From positions 8,385,501 to 8,449,500 of the forward strand of contig NC_044590.1 of assembly GCF_901933205.1 (NCBI RefSeq): a stretch of 64,000 nucleotides of DNA, in the 5' to 3' direction. The notes beneath the pieces are model-generated. The model was not told the origin of the DNA, did no database searches, and saw only the letters and a list, made by a program, of their open reading frames with translations. The position numbers were made by a program, and so were the translations under genes. The stretch comes from Camarhynchus parvulus (taxonomy: Eukaryota > Chordata > Aves > Passeriformes > Thraupidae). The first letter of the stretch is position 1; each line of letters begins with the position of its first letter. Below are positions 61,501 to 64,000 of this stretch, in pieces.

Positions 61501-63951
61501 ATTATGTAGATCTACTCTCTACCACAAATCTGAGGTGAAAGGAGGAGGGAGGAGAGCACGAGTCGGATTTACAGAAGGCATCAGGTAGAGAGAGCAGCTC
61601 TGCCCTGAGCAAGATACACCAGGAATAAACACTGATGGCAGTGCTGAGTTACAGTTTACAGGACAGGCAGCCTGAATTCCCCTCTCCCAGCGGGCCCAGC
61701 TTGGCTGGAATCTGTGCTGCAGGAACAGGACTGGGGTTCTACACTGCCAGCCAGCACAACAATCCCTTCTTCCCTGCCCAGCAGCCACACCACTGCAGGG
61801 TCTGCTGGCTGAGGGCTCCCTGGAGGAAATCAGCTTCCTTCCATGTCCTATTTCCTCCAGCTCCAAGGTTTCCTTAATAGGAAATTATTCCCTGGCTGCA
61901 CTGGGGAGGGATGCAATCCCGGGCCAGGGCAGCGGGCGCATTCCAGCCCCTGATTGAAAACACTGCAGAGCCGCTTTTGATCCAAAGTGTAAATAGTGTA
62001 TAATAAAAAGAGGTTTGTGTAAACCAGCCAAGCTCTTGGGGAGCAGTGTTTGCAGCTCCAGCCTCCTTATTCACACCACAGCCACACGCTTTTCCTGGGC
62101 ACAGCAAAGCTGGTGTTGGGCTGAGCCTGCCCTGCCAGAAGGATCCAGGGCCCCACGCCACTCCAGCCTGTTATTTTTATCCTAGCTGGCCCTGCATGGA
62201 GCTTCACTTGCAATCCTGCTGGGTTTTCTTCACCAGTCCCTGAAGCAACTGGGTTTTGATTAAAAAAAAAAAAAATCAATTGTGCTCCCCACTAAAGTTT
62301 GGAGAAGAAATGGCCACCAGGAGAGTAAAGTGGGGGTTTCTCCAAGGAGTGGAATGGGGTTTGGGAATAGGTGTCCTCCTTGCTTATTTCCCTCCTCTGG
62401 TTGATAATGAAGTAACTGATAATTAAACGGGAATTAAAAGGAGTGAGACAGGACAGCCATGAAGTCACAGCCACTGCCCAGCAGCTGAGCAAAGCCTGTG
62501 CAGAGTGAGGTTTTCTTGGTGAGGTCAGGTGAAACCTCAAGGACTGTTACGACCACATTTCCCCAAGGAAGAGGAAAGGAGCGAAGGCTCCCAGATCTCT
62601 GTTCTCTGCCAGGTCAGCTCTGAGACTGGCAGGAATGCTGCAGGAGGAGCGTGCTGCCAACACAGCTCGGACACAGGCAGGGATGTGAGCTGGAGGAGGA
62701 GAATTTCCCGTGCCCTTTCCAAGCAGACCCTGAAGCCACTCTTATTTCCTCTCTCCTCCATCCCAGGAGAGACAGTGGAGCAATTACACTCAGCTGCTAA
62801 AATTGACAACCCTCATGCATCCCACAAACTTCCCCCAGAGCCCACACTGTGTTCTGCTGCAGCCCCAGTTTGTCTGGGACACATCTGGCTGCTCATGAGC
62901 CTGTTGGATTTATCACCATCAAACCCTCTGTTTCTCAGGCTGCCCCATCAATGCCCAGCAGCTCTGACAGCAGCATCAAGGAGCAGCTTGGATGCTCCCC
63001 ATCCTGCTGAGTGCCAGGGCTGGTAACAATCCCTGCTGTCCAGCACCTCCCCTCTGGACCAGGGCTGCAGGGGGACACGAGAGGGGATGAGAAAAATAAC
63101 AGCTCCCAAACACACGGGATGGGGATGTTCCCACGGGAACCTGCGTGCTGGAGCTCCAAGCACCCACCTGGATGCTGCAATCTCCGACTTTTGCCGGGCA
63201 ATGGCCGCTGCCCTCTGCGCTCCCTCCACGCTCCTGTCCACCTTCTGCCGGATCTTGGCGCTCTTGAGCGGTATCACCCGCTTCTTCATGCCTTTGACCA
63301 GGACATTGTGGCGGTACTTGCCCTCCTCCTTCTTGCCGTCGGGCAGCGTGGTGCAGCCGTAGCCGTGCCGCAGGTTGTCCAGCCACTCGCCCTCATACTT
63401 GAGCCCGCTGGAGCGTTCGCTGACGCCGAAGCCGGCGCGTTTGTCGTTCTTCCACTCGCCCATGTAGGTCTCGGTGGTGGTGGCGTCGATGTCGGACTCG
63501 AAGGGGGTGTACTCCTCACCCTCGGCGCCCTCGCCCAGGCTGACGGTGGAGGTGGCATCGCTGGCGGCCGAGCTGATGCCGCTCTCGCTCTTGAGGAAGC
63601 TGACGCGGCTCTTCTGGCTGGCCAGGGACGACTTGGACTCGGACTTCTTCAGCTTGCCCAGCAAGGAGCCCCTGCGGAAGAGCCCGCCCTTCTTGGCCTT
63701 GGCAGCCTCCGCGTCCGCGTAGAGGCTGAGGGCGAAGCCGCCGCGGGTGATGGTGGGCGACAGGGGCAGGCTCTCGGCGTTGGCGTCGGGCGAGTCCTGC
63801 TGGGGCAGGGTGCCGTTGCTGTGCTCGCTGCGCAGGGAGGACAGCGAGGTGCGCAGCGGCGAGCGCACCACGGAGGCCATGCCGTAGGGCACGCTCTGGC
63901 GCACGCCGTAGCCGTGCCGCATGCCGTTGGTGAACTGGCCCTGGTACGTGC
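43476..63951 (-). CDS. JPH2: JPH2, junctophilin-2, exons 2-5 (exon 1 outside window)
   Basis: Junctophilin-2 bridges the plasma membrane/T-tubule and the sarcoplasmic reticulum in heart and skeletal muscle. Exon 2 carries the MORN repeats ([43 protein letters not shown]) and the joining region. Exon 2's end and exon 3 encode the Ala-rich helix ([11 protein letters not shown], then [13 protein letters not shown]). Exon 4 encodes the low-complexity divergent region with GYHSYAVRT. Exon 5 encodes the single ER-membrane anchor [22 protein letters not shown]2 rather than JPH1/3/4 rests on similarity to human JPH2 and on neighbours from human 20q13. Exon 4 has a net frame break (two +1 shifts or one -1) between about 45250 and 45320; elsewhere the splice phases agree. 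The first coding exon lies beyond 64000. Confidence 0.92.
43904..43985 (-). mobile_element. CR1 LINE 3' end, minus orientation
   Basis: ATCATAGAATCATAAAATGC followed by TTTGGAAGAGGACCTTGAAG and ATCATCTATTTCCAAACCCC is the reverse complement of the usual CR1 3' terminus. Confidence 0.88.
44592..44696. repeat. 105-bp direct repeat, copy A
   Basis: It begins TGAAGTGCCATGGGCTGGCT and matches 47848-47952 at about 92% with no gaps seen. The two copies flank JPH2 exon 4. Confidence 0.9.
44791..45577 (-). CDS. JPH2: JPH2 exon 4: divergent region, with internal frame break
   Basis: The acceptor is TCTCCGCAG and the donor GTGACG. It begins (G)[19 protein letters not shown] and reads in one frame to [11 protein letters not shown] (near 45303). 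Conserved sequence then continues as [10 protein letters not shown] in a second frame, and as [11 protein letters not shown] to [14 protein letters not shown] and AEECEE in a third. The 787-nt length is two too many (or one too few) for correct phase. The breaks sit at a (CGGG)3 run and a GGCCGGGCC-rich run. An assembly error or a small indel is the likeliest cause. Confidence 0.88.
45578..48994. other. JPH2 intron 3
   Basis: This 3417-nt intron contains copy B of the 105-bp repeat. No exon or other named repeat was seen. Confidence 0.8.
47848..47952. repeat. 105-bp direct repeat, copy B
   Basis: This is the partner of 44592-44696, offset 3256 bp, in the intron upstream of JPH2 exon 4. It may be an interspersed repeat family or a local duplication. 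Confidence 0.9.
48995..49113 (-). CDS. JPH2: JPH2 exon 3: Ala-rich helix
   Basis: The 119-nt exon has acceptor TCTCTGCAG and donor GTAGGA; phases close with exons 2 and 4. It encodes [20 protein letters not shown] and ends ELSPDFYQP(G). Confidence 0.94.
53490..53550 (+). mobile_element. CR1 LINE 3' end fragment
   Basis: CCCTCCAGCCCAACACATTC followed by TGTGATTCTATGATTCTT is a CR1 terminus with its ATTCTATG repeat. The 5' limit of the fragment is uncertain. Confidence 0.75.
53850..53930 (+). mobile_element. CR1 LINE 3' end fragment
   Basis: GGGCTTGGACTGGATGACAT followed by TTAAAGGTCCCTTCCAGAAT and TCTATGATTCTA is a standard CR1 3' terminus. It is in the same orientation as the one about 380 bp upstream. 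Confidence 0.9.
57087..57321. repeat. ~235-bp direct repeat, copy 1
   Basis: It starts GGTTTTCTCCACCAGTCCCT and ends GACAGGACAGCCATG. It matches 62222-62461 with about eight substitutions and A-run length changes (about 96%). The family is not recognised. Confidence 0.92.
61370..61497 (-). repeat. MIR-like SINE fossil
   Basis: ATAATCCATTTTCACA, GGAAATTGAGGCAAGGTTCA, GTGGCAGAGCTGGGATTTAA follow the order of the MIR consensus on the opposite strand (ATAATCCCATTTTACA... GAAACTGAGGC... GTGGCAGAGCCGGGATTCAA). Confidence 0.75.
62222..62461. repeat. ~235-bp direct repeat, copy 2
   Basis: This is the partner of 57087-57321 in the same orientation, 5.1 kb away; it has a longer A run after TTTTGATT. 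The similarity stops abruptly on both sides. Confidence 0.92.
63168..63951 (-). CDS. JPH2: JPH2 exon 2: MORN repeats and joining region
   Basis: The 784-nt exon has acceptor CTCCCTCAG and donor GTGGGT. It encodes [18 protein letters not shown] to SEIAAS(R), including the serine-rich joining linker ([17 protein letters not shown]) and two further MORN motifs. It is nearly collinear with the human exon. Confidence 0.95.
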
Positions 63952-64000
63952 CTGAGGGAGACAAGACAGCGTGAGAAAGCGCCTCGGGGCTGGCACAGCC

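Larger units (their letters stand above)
49114..63167. other. JPH2 intron 2 (14 kb)
   Basis: It contains two CR1 tails (about 53490-53550 and 53850-53930), a T-rich run near 55810-55830, two copies of a roughly 235-bp repeat (57087, 62222) and a MIR fossil (about 61370-61497). No additional gene was recognised. Confidence 0.7.

Noticed and set aside
63011..63955. 314-codon open frame on the plus strand over JPH2 exon 2
   Set aside because: It is antisense of the MORN-repeat exon, with low-complexity Ala/Leu/Val composition.
1..64000. Search for tRNA, rRNA, CRISPR or operon-type structure
   Set aside because: None was seen; the whole window is explained by vertebrate genes, introns and retroelements.

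Overview
This window looks like nuclear DNA of a bird, probably a songbird. The genes are split by GT-AG introns, with vertebrate reading frames. The repeats are CR1 LINE 3' tails, solo LTRs and worn MIR-type SINE fossils. I recognise four genes: SLC13A3 (+, 3' part only), OCSTAMP (+), a thyrotropin-releasing-hormone receptor gene of the TRHR3 type (+), and JPH2 (-, lacking its first exon, which lies beyond the right edge). SLC13A3, OCSTAMP and JPH2 all have human orthologues on 20q13.12, so this is the avian counterpart of that segment. No bacterial, plasmid or CRISPR features are present.

Layout. 830-11210: ten exons of SLC13A3 (Na+/dicarboxylate cotransporter), from the cytosolic loop to the stop codon; every splice phase closes. 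One intron holds a duplicated piece of the neighbouring exon. 11211-18371: intergenic, with a MIR fossil and a 14-bp inverted repeat. 18372-21100: OCSTAMP in two coding exons. 21101-27929: intergenic, with one CR1 copy. 27930-28912: two solo LTRs in head-to-head orientation, each with its own 6-bp target-site duplication. 28913-30233: GC-rich promoter-like region and exon 1 of the TRH receptor; exon 2 is at 33295-33675. 33676-43475: intergenic between convergent TRHR3 and JPH2. 43476-63951: four JPH2 exons, with long introns that carry CR1 tails and two pairs of direct repeats.

The genes do not form a pathway. SLC13A3 takes up dicarboxylates, OCSTAMP acts in fusion of osteoclast precursors, the TRH receptor is a hormone GPCR and JPH2 tethers plasma membrane to sarcoplasmic reticulum in muscle. 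Their arrangement is of interest because the TRH receptor gene sits where humans have none.

The points most worth checking are the sense-oriented solo LTR about 560 bp upstream of the TRHR3 start codon, a reading-frame break in the GC-rich exon 4 of JPH2, the partial exon duplication in SLC13A3, and a roughly 235-bp repeat present twice at about 96% identity in the large JPH2 intron. I found no clearly new biological system.
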